Positions 1 through 8,031 of a stretch of 64,000 nt of DNA are shown here, piece after piece. Positions within the stretch are counted from its first letter, which is position 1, and each line of letters opens with the position of its first letter. Source of the stretch: Allobosea thiooxidans (GTDB taxonomy: Bacteria; Pseudomonadota; Alphaproteobacteria; Rhizobiales; Beijerinckiaceae); assembly GCF_900168195.1 (NCBI RefSeq), contig NZ_FUYX01000019.1, positions 1 to 64,000 on the forward strand, written 5' to 3'. The notes beneath the pieces are model-generated. The model had not been told where the DNA came from. It was given only the letters and a program-made list of their open reading frames with translations, and did no database searches. The position numbers and the translations under genes are program-made.

Positions 1-843
1 ACCGACCGCATGGTCGACTTCTATCTGGAGAAGGGCGCGACCGGTCTCACCGTGCTCGGCATGATGGGCGAGGCGCCGAAGCTGACGGCGGACGAATCCC
101 GCATCTTCGTGCGCCGCGTGCTGAAGCGGGTGGACGGCCGCGTCCCGGTCGTCGCCGGCGTCTCGGCGTCCGGCTTCGCCGCGATGCGCGAGCTCAGCGA
201 CAGCGTGATGGGCGACGGCGCTGCCGGCGTGATGGTCGCGCCGCCCTCGACGCTGCGCACCGACGACCAGATCCTCTCCTACTACGCCATGGCGGCCGAG
301 ACGCTGGGGCCGAAGACGCCCTTCGTGCTGCAGGATTTCCCGCTGGTCACGCAGGTGCAGATCACGCCTGCCGTGATCCTGAAGATCGTCGCCGCCCATC
401 CCAGCTGCGTCATGCTCAAGCATGAGGACTGGCCGGGCCTCGCCAAGATCTCCGCCCTTCGCGCAGCGAGCGACCAGGGCGGCCGGCGCATCTCGATCCT
501 CGTCGGCAATGGCGGCATGTTCCTGCCGGAGGAACTCTCGCGCGGCGCCGACGGCGCCATGACCGGCTTCGCCTATCCGGAGATGATGGTCGATGTCTGG
601 AAGGCGCATGCCGCCGGTCAGGTCGAGCGGGCGCATGACCTCTTCGACGCCTATCTGCCGCTTGCCCGCTACGAGCAGCAGCCCGGCCTTGGCCTCGCGC
701 TGCGCAAATACACGCTGGCGAAGCGCGGTGCCATCGCCTCCGCCACCCTGCGCAAGCCGGGCGGGGCATTGTCCAAGATGGACATCGCCGATATCGAACG
801 GCTCATCGCGCGGCAGGAGCGGCGCCTGAAGGAGATCGGCTGA
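1..843 (+). CDS. DapA-family (DHDPS/NAL) aldolase or lyase, 5' end outside window
   Basis: Class I aldolase-superfamily protein with a predicted TIM barrel and a Schiff-base lysine. The frame is open from base 1 and in-frame residues precede the first ATG at position 10, so the true start lies upstream. Visible family features are a G-x-x-G-E-A-P stretch near the N-terminus, a double Tyr before the LQDFP strand, and the likely Schiff-base Lys in CVMLKHED. The C-terminal part is complete. The stop overlaps the start of the SDR gene by one base (TGATG), so the two are translationally coupled. The substrate cannot be read from sequence; dihydrodipicolinate synthesis is less likely than a catabolic 2-keto acid aldolase or dehydratase role because of the reductase partner and the catabolic neighbourhood. 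Confidence 0.85.
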   Translation, partial: TDRMVDFYLEKGATGLTVLGMMGEAPKLTADESRIFVRRVLKRVDGRVPVVAGVSASGFAAMRELSDSVMGDGAAGVMVAPPSTLRTDDQILSYYAMAAETLGPKTPFVLQDFPLVTQVQITPAVILKIVAAHPSCVMLKHEDWPGLAKISALRAASDQGGRRISILVGNGGMFLPEELSRGADGAMTGFAYPEMMVDVWKAHAAGQVERAHDLFDAYLPLARYEQQPGLGLALRKYTLAKRGAIASATLRKPGGALSKMDIADIERLIARQERRLKEIG

Positions 844-1628
844 TGGATCTGGGACTTGTCGGAAAGCGCGCCCTCGTACTGGGCGCGAGCCGTGGGCTCG
901 GCGCCGCGATCGCGCAGACGCTCGCCGCTGAAGGCGCGACCGTCATCGCCGCCGCGCGCGGCACGGATGTGACGGAAAGCTGGATCGCGGCCCTGCCCGC
1001 GGAGCAGCGCGGCCGCGTCAGCGCCGCGAAGCTCGACCTCGCCGACCTCGCCTCCGTCGAGGCCCTCGCGGATCGACTCGCCGCGGAAGGCGGCGTCGAC
1101 ATCCTGATCGGCAATTCCGGCGGCCCACCGCCGGGCGAGGCCCGCGACGCCAAGCGCGACGACTGGCTGAAGCACTTTGAAGGGATGGCCGCCAACCTGT
1201 TCCATCTGGCACAGCGCCTGCTGCCGGGGATGACGGAGCGCGGCTTCGGCCGCATCGTCACCATCGCCTCCTCAGGCGTCGAGCAGCCGATTCCGCGGCT
1301 CGCCCTCTCCAACGGCATCCGTGCCGCGGTGATCGGCTGGTCGAAGACGCTGGCCTCCGAGGTCGCGGGCAGCGGCGTGACGGTCAATGTCGTCCTGCCG
1401 GGCCGCATCCATACCGAGCGCGTCGACCAGCTCGACGACGCCGCAGCGGCCCGCAGCGGCGGCACGCGCGACGCCGTGGCCAAGGCCTCGATCGCGACGA
1501 TCCCCGCCGGCCGCTATGGCAAGCCGCAGGAATTCGCCGATGTCGTCACCTTCCTCGCCAGCGAACGGGCGAGCTATGTGACGGGCGCGAAGATCCGCAT
1601 CGATGGCGGCCTGATCAGGGGTATCTGA
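843..1628 (+). CDS. SDR-family protein with non-canonical catalytic residues
   Basis: Short-chain dehydrogenase/reductase fold, 261 aa, the usual length. The N-terminal cofactor motif GASRGLG (residues 14-20) is intact and NSGGPPPG follows strand 4. The active site differs: where classical SDRs have Y-x3-K, this protein has Ser156 and Arg160 (SNGIR), with Ser143/144 upstream. This matches a divergent FabG-like SDR subgroup that lacks the perfect catalytic tetrad. It is coupled to the preceding DapA-family gene and followed by a strong terminator, so the pair closes an operon. Oxidoreductase activity is inferred only; the altered site makes the chemistry uncertain. Confidence 0.88.
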   Translation: MDLGLVGKRALVLGASRGLGAAIAQTLAAEGATVIAAARGTDVTESWIAALPAEQRGRVSAAKLDLADLASVEALADRLAAEGGVDILIGNSGGPPPGEARDAKRDDWLKHFEGMAANLFHLAQRLLPGMTERGFGRIVTIASSGVEQPIPRLALSNGIRAAVIGWSKTLASEVAGSGVTVNVVLPGRIHTERVDQLDDAAAARSGGTRDAVAKASIATIPAGRYGKPQEFADVVTFLASERASYVTGAKIRIDGGLIRGI

Positions 1629-1636
1629 ACCTGCAT

Positions 1637-1677
1637 CCGCCCGCGCAGGCCTCGTCGAGGCTGGCGCGGGCGGTTTT
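1637..1677 (+). terminator. Rho-independent terminator after the SDR gene
   Basis: A 10-bp perfect GC stem (CCGCCCGCGC at 1637-1646 with GCGCGGGCGG at 1664-1673) is followed directly by TTTT. It sits between the convergent SDR gene and dctM. Confidence 0.85.
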
Positions 1678-1712
1678 GCGTCCGCCGCAGCGCGGACGGC
1701 GTGAGCCTTGCC

Positions 1713-3020
1713 TTATCCCGCCATCATCTTCGGCAGGCCCGTGACGATCTGCGGGAACAGCGTGATCAGCACGAGCAGCAGCATCAGGACGAAGAAATAA
1801 GGGATCGCCGCCCTGGTGACGGCGAGGATGTCCTTGCCGGTGATGCTCTGCAGCACGAAGAGGTTGAAGCCGACCGGCGGGGTGATCTGTGCCGCCTCGA
1901 TCAGGACCACCACGAAGATGCCGAACCAGAGCAGGTCGATGCCCGCCGCCTGCACCATCGGCAGCATGACCGACGAAGTCAGCACGATGATCGAGATGCC
2001 TTCGAGGAAGCAGCCGAGGATCAGCATGAACACCGCGAGCACCGCCAGCAGCGCATAGGGCGAGAGATGCATGGCCTCGACCCAGCTCGCCAGCGAGCGC
2101 GGGATGTCGACGAAGGCGACGGCGATGGTCAGGCAGGCGGCGCAGGCGATGATGAAGGAGATCATGCAGGAGGTCCGCATGGCCGCCATCAGGCCGTCCA
2201 TGAAGCTCGCCCGCGTCAGCCCGCCTCCGACCGCCGCCAGGATCAGCGCCCCGATCACGCCGATGGTCGCGGCCTCGGTCGGCGTCGCGATGCCGCCATA
2301 GATCGAGCCGACCACCGAGGCGATCAGCAGCGCGACGGGGATCAGCCGGCGCGAACGATAGACCTTCTCGAGGAAGGGAACGGGCGGCTCGGCCGGCGGC
2401 ATCTTATCGGGATTGAGCAGGCTCCAGATCGCCGTGTAGCCCATGAACAGCGCCATCAGCAGCAGACCGGGCAGGACGCCGGCGATGAACAGCCGCGCGA
2501 TCGAGACCTCCGCCGTCACGCCATAGACGATCATGATGATCGAGGGCGGGATCAGCAGGCCGAGGGTACCCGAGCCCGCGAGCGTGCCGATCGTCATGTT
2601 GAGTGGGTATTTCCGCTTCTCAAGCTCGGGCACGCTGATGCGCCCGATCGTGGCGCAGGTCACGGCCGAGGAGCCCGCGACCGCCGCCATGATGCCGCAG
2701 CCGAGCACGTTGACGTGGAGCAGCCGGCCCGGCAGCCGCGACACCCACGGCGCCAGACCCTGGAACATGTCCCCCGACAGCTTCGAGCGGAACAGGATCT
2801 CGCCCATCCAGATGAAGAGCGGCAGCGAAGTCAGCGCCCAGCCCCAGCTCGAATCCCAGAGCGTCGAGGCGATGAGCGAGCCCATCGGCGCCGTGGTGAA
2901 GAGCCCCATCATCACCATGCCAACGGTGAGCAGCGAGAGCGCGACCCAGACGCCGCTGGCGAGCAGCAGGAGCAGTGAGCCGGCGAGGACCAGCGAGGCC
3001 AGAACGGTCGTGTCCATCAT
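1713..3020 (-). CDS. dctM: TRAP transporter large permease (DctM)
   Basis: Large membrane subunit of a tripartite ATP-independent periplasmic transporter, 435 aa, the normal length, with about a dozen hydrophobic helices spread along the chain. It forms the ion-coupled substrate channel in the inner membrane with DctQ. Typical motifs include GS.L...A near the N-terminus, the PPS IIM segment (LIPPSIIMIVYG) and ITPPVGFNLFVLQ near the C-terminus. It is the last gene of dctP-dctQ-dctM on the minus strand and starts 6 bp after dctQ. The substrate is probably a small organic acid, by family; the divergent LysR regulator supports inducible control. Confidence 0.95.
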   Translation of the reverse strand: MMDTTVLASLVLAGSLLLLLASGVWVALSLLTVGMVMMGLFTTAPMGSLIASTLWDSSWGWALTSLPLFIWMGEILFRSKLSGDMFQGLAPWVSRLPGRLLHVNVLGCGIMAAVAGSSAVTCATIGRISVPELEKRKYPLNMTIGTLAGSGTLGLLIPPSIIMIVYGVTAEVSIARLFIAGVLPGLLLMALFMGYTAIWSLLNPDKMPPAEPPVPFLEKVYRSRRLIPVALLIASVVGSIYGGIATPTEAATIGVIGALILAAVGGGLTRASFMDGLMAAMRTSCMISFIIACAACLTIAVAFVDIPRSLASWVEAMHLSPYALLAVLAVFMLILGCFLEGISIIVLTSSVMLPMVQAAGIDLLWFGIFVVVLIEAAQITPPVGFNLFVLQSITGKDILAVTRAAIPYFFVLMLLLVLITLFPQIVTGLPKMMAG

Positions 3021-3026
3021 CGGCCC

Positions 3027-3548
3027 CTATGCCACCGGCCTGTCGAGCTCGATCTCGTCGGGCGTCTCGTAGCGAGGCTTGCCACCGCCAAGGAGCCAGA
3101 GGAGCTCGTCGACGAAGGCGATCGCGAGGGCCGTCACGCCCACGGCGACGCCGGCCTGCGGAATCCAGAACGGCATCGCCAGCAGGCCCGGGCTGATATC
3201 GTTGAACTCGCGCGACTGCAGCGCCAGCGACGCGACATGCCAGGCCAGGAACGACACCACCACGGTGCCGAGCAGGCAGTTCAAGATTTCGACGCTGCGC
3301 CGCAAGCGCAGCGGCAGCCGGTCGACGAGCAGGTTGATGCGCACATGCCCGCCGCGGCGGAAGGTATGGGCGAGACCGAAGAAGGTCGATGCCGCCAGGC
3401 AAAGGCCCGCGGCCTCGGTGGCATCGAGCGTGACGCCGCGCATGCGCGCGACGATCTGGGCGACAATCGATACTCCGATGCCGACCATGAAGGCTGCGGC
3501 CAGATAGCCGCATGCCTCATAGAACTTGTCGAGAACCCCACGTATCAC
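3027..3548 (-). CDS. dctQ: TRAP transporter small permease (DctQ)
   Basis: Small membrane subunit, 173 aa, with four predicted transmembrane helices and the conserved R-R-G-G-H-V-R-I motif in the central loop, typical of DctQ. It associates with DctM and is needed for function of the periplasmic-binding-protein-dependent carrier. It lies between dctP (51 bp upstream) and dctM (6 bp downstream) on the same strand. Confidence 0.93.
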   Translation of the reverse strand: MIRGVLDKFYEACGYLAAAFMVGIGVSIVAQIVARMRGVTLDATEAAGLCLAASTFFGLAHTFRRGGHVRINLLVDRLPLRLRRSVEILNCLLGTVVVSFLAWHVASLALQSREFNDISPGLLAMPFWIPQAGVAVGVTALAIAFVDELLWLLGGGKPRYETPDEIELDRPVA

Positions 3549-3599
3549 CGGTCACCCCGCTGGCATGCTTCATGAAAAGGCAGCGTGCTGGCAGTCCGG

Positions 3600-4586
3600 T
3601 TATTTGAGGCTCTTCTGATAGGCTTCGTAGACGGCCTTCTCCTCGGCCGTGGCCGTGCCAAGCCAGTCGGTGACCATGCCCTTGCCGGCCGCCTCGATGG
3701 AGTCGAGGATGTCCTTGGGCGCCTGGGCGATCGTCATGCCATGGCTCTTGAGGATGCCCTCGCGCTCCTCGCTCGCCTTCTTCGACAGTTCCCAGCCGCG
3801 CTTCGTCGCGGCCTCGCCCGCCTCCAGCACGATCTTCTGCGTCGCCGGATCGAGCTGGCGGAAGGCGCGCTCGTTCACGAGGATCGCATTCTTGTTGTGC
3901 ATCGTGCCGGTATAGGTGAAGTGCTTGACGTAATCCCAGATCTGAACGTCCGTGCCGGTCTGGGCGCTGGTCCAGAGCGACTGGATCATGCCGGTCGAGA
4001 AGGCTTGCGGCACCTCGGCGAAGGGCAGGATCAGAGCTTCCATGCCGAGCTTCTCGCCCATGATCTGCGTCTGCTTCGAATAGATGCGCAGCTTCTGGCC
4101 CTTGAGGTCGGCGAGCCCCTTCAGCGACTCCTTGGTGTAGAAGCCCTGGCCGGGCCAGGCGACATAGGTGATGGCGCGCAGGCCGTTCTTCTTGAACATG
4201 GCCTCGAAGAAGGGGCGCTGTGCGTCCGTCAGCTTGGTGGCCTGGTCATAGGTCGTGGCGACGCCGGGGATGTTGTCGAGATTGTACATCGCCGCCTCGT
4301 TGCCGTAGACGCCCAGGCGGATCTCGCCGATCTGGATCTGGCCGGACTGGACGGCGCGCTTGACCGCATCAAGCTTGATCAGGCTGTCGTTGGAGCGCAG
4401 GTCGATCTTGAGCTTGCCGCCACTCTTCTCCTCGATCTCCTTGATCATCTGGCGGATGTTCTGGGTGAAGAAGCTGCTTTCGGGATAGCCCGAGGCCATG
4501 GTCCAGCTCGTCTGCGCGACGGCGGGGGCAGCCAGCCCGAGGCCCAGCGCAAGGGCGGCGGATGCAATCAGAGCTCTGCGGTTCAT
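3600..4586 (-). CDS. dctP: TRAP transporter solute-binding protein (DctP)
   Basis: Periplasmic substrate-binding protein, 328 aa, with a clear Sec signal peptide (MNRRALIASAALALG, then cleavage after APAVAQ). The family signatures are visible: the central RIYSKQTQIMGEKLGMEALILPFAEV region that carries the carboxylate-binding Arg, and ALQSG-like turns (here STGMIQSLWTS). It is the first gene of the transporter operon and is divergent from the LysR gene at 4793. The 206-bp gap between them should hold both promoters; I did not see an unambiguous LysR box. Confidence 0.94.
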   Translation of the reverse strand: MNRRALIASAALALGLGLAAPAVAQTSWTMASGYPESSFFTQNIRQMIKEIEEKSGGKLKIDLRSNDSLIKLDAVKRAVQSGQIQIGEIRLGVYGNEAAMYNLDNIPGVATTYDQATKLTDAQRPFFEAMFKKNGLRAITYVAWPGQGFYTKESLKGLADLKGQKLRIYSKQTQIMGEKLGMEALILPFAEVPQAFSTGMIQSLWTSAQTGTDVQIWDYVKHFTYTGTMHNKNAILVNERAFRQLDPATQKIVLEAGEAATKRGWELSKKASEEREGILKSHGMTIAQAPKDILDSIEAAGKGMVTDWLGTATAEEKAVYEAYQKSLK

Positions 4587-4792
4587 CGTTCCCCTCGTTC
4601 TTGTCCCGTCGCGAAACTATTCGCGCGAGTTTCAGGAGCCGAAGCCGAGCCGAAGCCCGATTGGCGGCTAAGGGTAGTCCACCGCGTTCCGGCGATAGCA
4701 TCCAATTGAAATTATCTGTTCTCGTGATGCATTTTCTTTATCGATGGCAGATGCTCGGCGGATGGGCCACGCGGCGCCTGCCTGGAGGAGTG

Positions 4793-5680
4793 ATGCCAAA
4801 CTGGACATTGAAGCAGCTCGAGAGCTTCGTCTGGGTCGCCAAGCTCGGCAGCTTCAGGGCGACGGCCGAGCGCCTGAACACGACGCAGCCGAACATCTCG
4901 GTGCGCATCTCGCAGCTCGAGACCGTGCTCGGAGTCAGGCTGTTCCATCGCGACTCCGGCTCGGTGGCGCTGACACCGATGGGCCATTCGCTGCTGGGGC
5001 AGGCCGAGCGGGTGCTGCAAGCCTCCGAGGAGTTCTCGCAGCAATCGATCCGTTCCGACCAGCAGATCGGCGTCCTGCGGCTCGGCGTGGCGGAGCTGAT
5101 CGCGCAGACCTGGCTGCGCGACTACCTGCTCGACCTCAGACAGGTCTTCCCGAATGTCGATGTCGAGCTCAAGGTCGATTTGACGCTCAACCTGCGGGAA
5201 GAACTCGTCTCACGCGCGCTGGACCTGTGCCTGCTCAACGGCCCGATCTCGAATTTCAACATCAGCAATGTCGATCTCGGCTCGGTGCCCTATATCTGGA
5301 CGGCCTCGCCGAAGCTCGCCGTCGCAGGCTCGGACATCGCGACCTTGGCCGGGCATTCGATCCTGACTCATGCCCGCTCCACCCGCCATTTCGTCGAGCT
5401 CTCGGCGCATTTCCGCGATCTCTGGGAGAAACCGGTCAGGATCGTGCCGTCGAGCAGCCTGGCGGCCTGTCTGCAGATGACCCTGGACGGGCTCGGCATC
5501 GCCCCCCTGCCCCGCACGCTGGTGGAGAAGGCGCTCGCCTCCGGCGAGCTGGTCGAGATTCCCTATGAGTGGAAGCCGAGCGCCCTGATCTTCACCGCCT
5601 CCTTCGCGCATACGCCGGCGAGCTTCCTGCTCAAGCGTTCGGCCGAGCTGGCGATGGAGCGCGCCATTCTGCATCATTAG
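4793..5680 (+). CDS. LysR-family transcriptional regulator, likely for the TRAP operon
   Basis: LTTR with an N-terminal winged helix-turn-helix (MPNWTLKQLESFVWVA, then TAERLNTTQPNISVRISQLE) and a periplasmic-binding-like effector domain; 295 aa, the normal size. I chose the ATG at 4793 because GGAGGAG sits just upstream and the family N-terminus begins there; in-frame codons before it are not homologous to LTTRs. It is divergent from dctP, the classical arrangement for an LTTR and its target. The effector is unknown; the co-located HyuAB or aldolase substrates are possible. Confidence 0.93.
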   Translation: MPNWTLKQLESFVWVAKLGSFRATAERLNTTQPNISVRISQLETVLGVRLFHRDSGSVALTPMGHSLLGQAERVLQASEEFSQQSIRSDQQIGVLRLGVAELIAQTWLRDYLLDLRQVFPNVDVELKVDLTLNLREELVSRALDLCLLNGPISNFNISNVDLGSVPYIWTASPKLAVAGSDIATLAGHSILTHARSTRHFVELSAHFRDLWEKPVRIVPSSSLAACLQMTLDGLGIAPLPRTLVEKALASGELVEIPYEWKPSALIFTASFAHTPASFLLKRSAELAMERAILHH

Positions 5681-5904
5681 GTCGTTTTTTCGATCCAGTC
5701 GGATTGCGGGAAGCGACCCTGGCGGACGCAGGGCTCGACGCCTCACCCGATCCTTCTGGATTGCTTCGCTACGCTCGCAATGACGGCAGCTCTGCCAAGC
5801 GCCGCCGATAAAGATCCCTTATCGATTAACATAGACAATAATAATTCGACGACATCGAGGACCCTTCCTATCTTCCGATCGTCGACAACGGAGGCGAAGC
5901 AGCC
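5681..5904. other. Intergenic region with AT-rich promoter segment before hyuA
   Basis: 224 bp without a gene. The first half is GC-rich and contains a short dispersed-type repeat (separate entry). From about 5805 to 5855 composition becomes AT-rich, with GATAA at 5807-5811 mirrored by TTATC at 5819-5823, the likely promoter or operator zone for hyuA. Confidence 0.4.
5754..5786. repeat. Short stem-loop repeat of a type dispersed in alphaproteobacterial intergenic DNA
   Basis: The segment reads ...GGATTGCTTCGCTAC, then GCTCGCAATGACGG, with ATTGC and GCAAT arms forming an imperfect hairpin. I recognise this wording from intergenic repeats in Rhizobiales genomes; only one copy is visible here, so the repeat status is from memory and not from the window. 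Confidence 0.4.
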
Positions 5905-8031
5905 ATGTCCATTCTCGGGGCCCGCCTGGGCGTCGATATCGGGGGAACCTTCACGGATGTCGTGCTCGAACAGGGCGGGCAGAGGTTCTCGACCAAGGTT
6001 CTCACGACCTATGCCGCGCCCGAGGACGCCATCATCGAGGGGATGCAGCGGGTCTGCTCCAAGGCCGGCGTGCCGGTTTCCGCGATCGGGCAGATCATCC
6101 ACGGCACGACGCTGGCGACCAATGCCTTGATCGAGCGGCGCGGCGCCAAGACGGCGCTGATCACCACGGAGGGATTCCGCGACGTCATCGAGATGCGGAC
6201 CGAGAGCCGCTTCGAGCAATACGACCTCAACCTGACGCTGCCGGAGCCGCTGCTGCCGCGCAACCGCCGCTACACCGTCAAGGAGCGCATGGATGCGCGC
6301 GGCAAGGTCCTGGTCCCGCTCGACCGGGCGCAAGTCGAGGCGCTGGCAGACGAACTGCGCGAGGCCGGCTATGAGAGCGTCGCCGTCGGGCTGCTGCACT
6401 CCTATGTCAACGACGCGCATGAGCGGCTGATCCACGACGTCCTCAGCGAGCGGCTGCCCGGGGCGATGATCTCGCTCTCGTCGGAAGTCTCGCCGCAGAT
6501 GCGCGAGTACGAGCGCTTCAACACGACGATCGCCAACGCCTACATCAAGCCGCTGATGAAGAGCTATCTCGTCCGGCTGAAGGGCCGGCTCGCGGCCGAG
6601 GGTGCTTCCTGCCCAATCTTCCTGATGCATTCGGGCGGCGGCATCATCTCGTTGGAAAGCGCCTCCGAATTCCCGGTGCGCCTCGTCGAATCCGGCCCGG
6701 CGGGCGGGGCGGTCTTCGCCGCCGACATCGCCGCGCGGCATGGGCTCAAGAAGGTGCTGTCCTTCGACATGGGCGGCACCACCGCCAAAATCTGCCTGAT
6801 CAAGAACTACACGCCGAAGACCGCCCGCGTCTTCGAGGTCGCCCGGACCTATCGCTTCAAGAAGGGCTCGGGCATGCCGATCTCCATTCCCGTGATCGAC
6901 ATGGTCGAGATCGGCGCCGGCGGCGGCAGCCTCGCCCATGTCGACTCGATGAACCAGATCCGCGTCGGGCCGGAAAGCGCCGGCTCCGAGCCCGGCCCGG
7001 CCTGCTATGGCCGCGGTGGCAAGCGCCCGGCGGTGACCGATGCCGACGTCGTCCTCGGCAAGATCGACCCGGACAATTTTGCGGCCGGCACGATCCCGCT
7101 CTTCGCCGACCAGTCGGCCGCTGCGCTGAAGAGCGAGATCGGCGGCAAGCTCGGCATGGAGGCCGAGGAAAGCGCCTGGGGCGTGGCCGAGGTCGTCGAC
7201 GAGAACATGGCCAACGCCGCCCGCGTCCACGCCGTCGAGAACGGCGAGGATCTGTCAGAATATACGATGATCGCCTTCGGCGGTGCCGCTCCGCTTCATG
7301 CCGGCCGGCTCTGCGAGAAGCTCGGCATCAGCAGATGCCTGGTGCCGCCGGGCGCGGGCGTCGGCTCGGCCATCGGCTTCCTGCGAGCGCCGTTCAGCTT
7401 CGAAGCCAACCGCACGCTGTTCATGCGGCTCGCCCAGTTCGACACGGCGCGCGTCACCCAGCTCTTCGACGAGATGGAGGATGAGGCGACGCGGGTCGTG
7501 CGCTCCTGCGGCTGGGACGGCGAGATCAGGGCCGAGTACAAGGTCTATATGCGCTATGCCGGCCAGGGCTGGGAAATCCCGGTGGCGCTCACCTCAAAGG
7601 AGGCGCGTGCCGCCGACCCGGCCGTGATCCTGCAGCGCTTCGAGCACGAATACGCCAATCTGTTCGGCCGCACCGTGAAGGGCCTCGCCGCCGAGATCAC
7701 GGTCTGGTCGGTCAATGCGCACACGCCGCAGGAAGCGGTCAGCCCGGTCGAGCCGCTATCCGGCATGAGCGAGGCGCTCGCCGAAGGCAGCCGCTCCGTC
7801 TTCGACGCGGGGCTGGGCCGGCGCGTCGAGGCGCAGGCCCATAGCCGCACCGCCCTGACGGCCGGCAGCAGGGTCAGCGGTCCCGGGATCATCACCGAGG
7901 ACGAGACCACCATCGTCCTGCCGTCGAGCCGCATCGGCGTCACCCTGAACGACGGCTGCATCGACATCCGCCTCACCGAAGCCGCGCCCGCCGCCCGCGC
8001 CGCAGAGCGGAAGGAACCCGCCCATGTCTGA
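5905..8031 (+). CDS. hyuA: Hydantoinase A / oxoprolinase-family protein (HyuA)
   Basis: ATP-dependent amidohydrolase or carboxylase subunit of the hydantoinase/oxoprolinase/acetone carboxylase superfamily, 708 aa. The N-terminus shows the ASKHA-type nucleotide-binding motif GVDIGGTFTDVV (residues 10-21); a second signature, SFDMGGTTAK, lies around residues 288-297, and ESGPAGG precedes it. A GAGGGS motif follows. It overlaps hyuB by 8 bp and the pair acts as a heteromeric enzyme. Known relatives open hydantoin or 5-oxoproline rings or carboxylate ketones using ATP. Which substrate applies here is open; the HpcH-type aldolase downstream suggests further breakdown to a pyruvate-type product. 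Confidence 0.9.
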   Translation: MSILGARLGVDIGGTFTDVVLEQGGQRFSTKVLTTYAAPEDAIIEGMQRVCSKAGVPVSAIGQIIHGTTLATNALIERRGAKTALITTEGFRDVIEMRTESRFEQYDLNLTLPEPLLPRNRRYTVKERMDARGKVLVPLDRAQVEALADELREAGYESVAVGLLHSYVNDAHERLIHDVLSERLPGAMISLSSEVSPQMREYERFNTTIANAYIKPLMKSYLVRLKGRLAAEGASCPIFLMHSGGGIISLESASEFPVRLVESGPAGGAVFAADIAARHGLKKVLSFDMGGTTAKICLIKNYTPKTARVFEVARTYRFKKGSGMPISIPVIDMVEIGAGGGSLAHVDSMNQIRVGPESAGSEPGPACYGRGGKRPAVTDADVVLGKIDPDNFAAGTIPLFADQSAAALKSEIGGKLGMEAEESAWGVAEVVDENMANAARVHAVENGEDLSEYTMIAFGGAAPLHAGRLCEKLGISRCLVPPGAGVGSAIGFLRAPFSFEANRTLFMRLAQFDTARVTQLFDEMEDEATRVVRSCGWDGEIRAEYKVYMRYAGQGWEIPVALTSKEARAADPAVILQRFEHEYANLFGRTVKGLAAEITVWSVNAHTPQEAVSPVEPLSGMSEALAEGSRSVFDAGLGRRVEAQAHSRTALTAGSRVSGPGIITEDETTIVLPSSRIGVTLNDGCIDIRLTEAAPAARAAERKEPAHV

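Noticed and set aside
1701..2978. 425-codon plus-strand ORF opposite dctM
   Set aside because: Arg/Asp/Gln-rich antisense composition, no family match, and fully inside the clear DctM gene.
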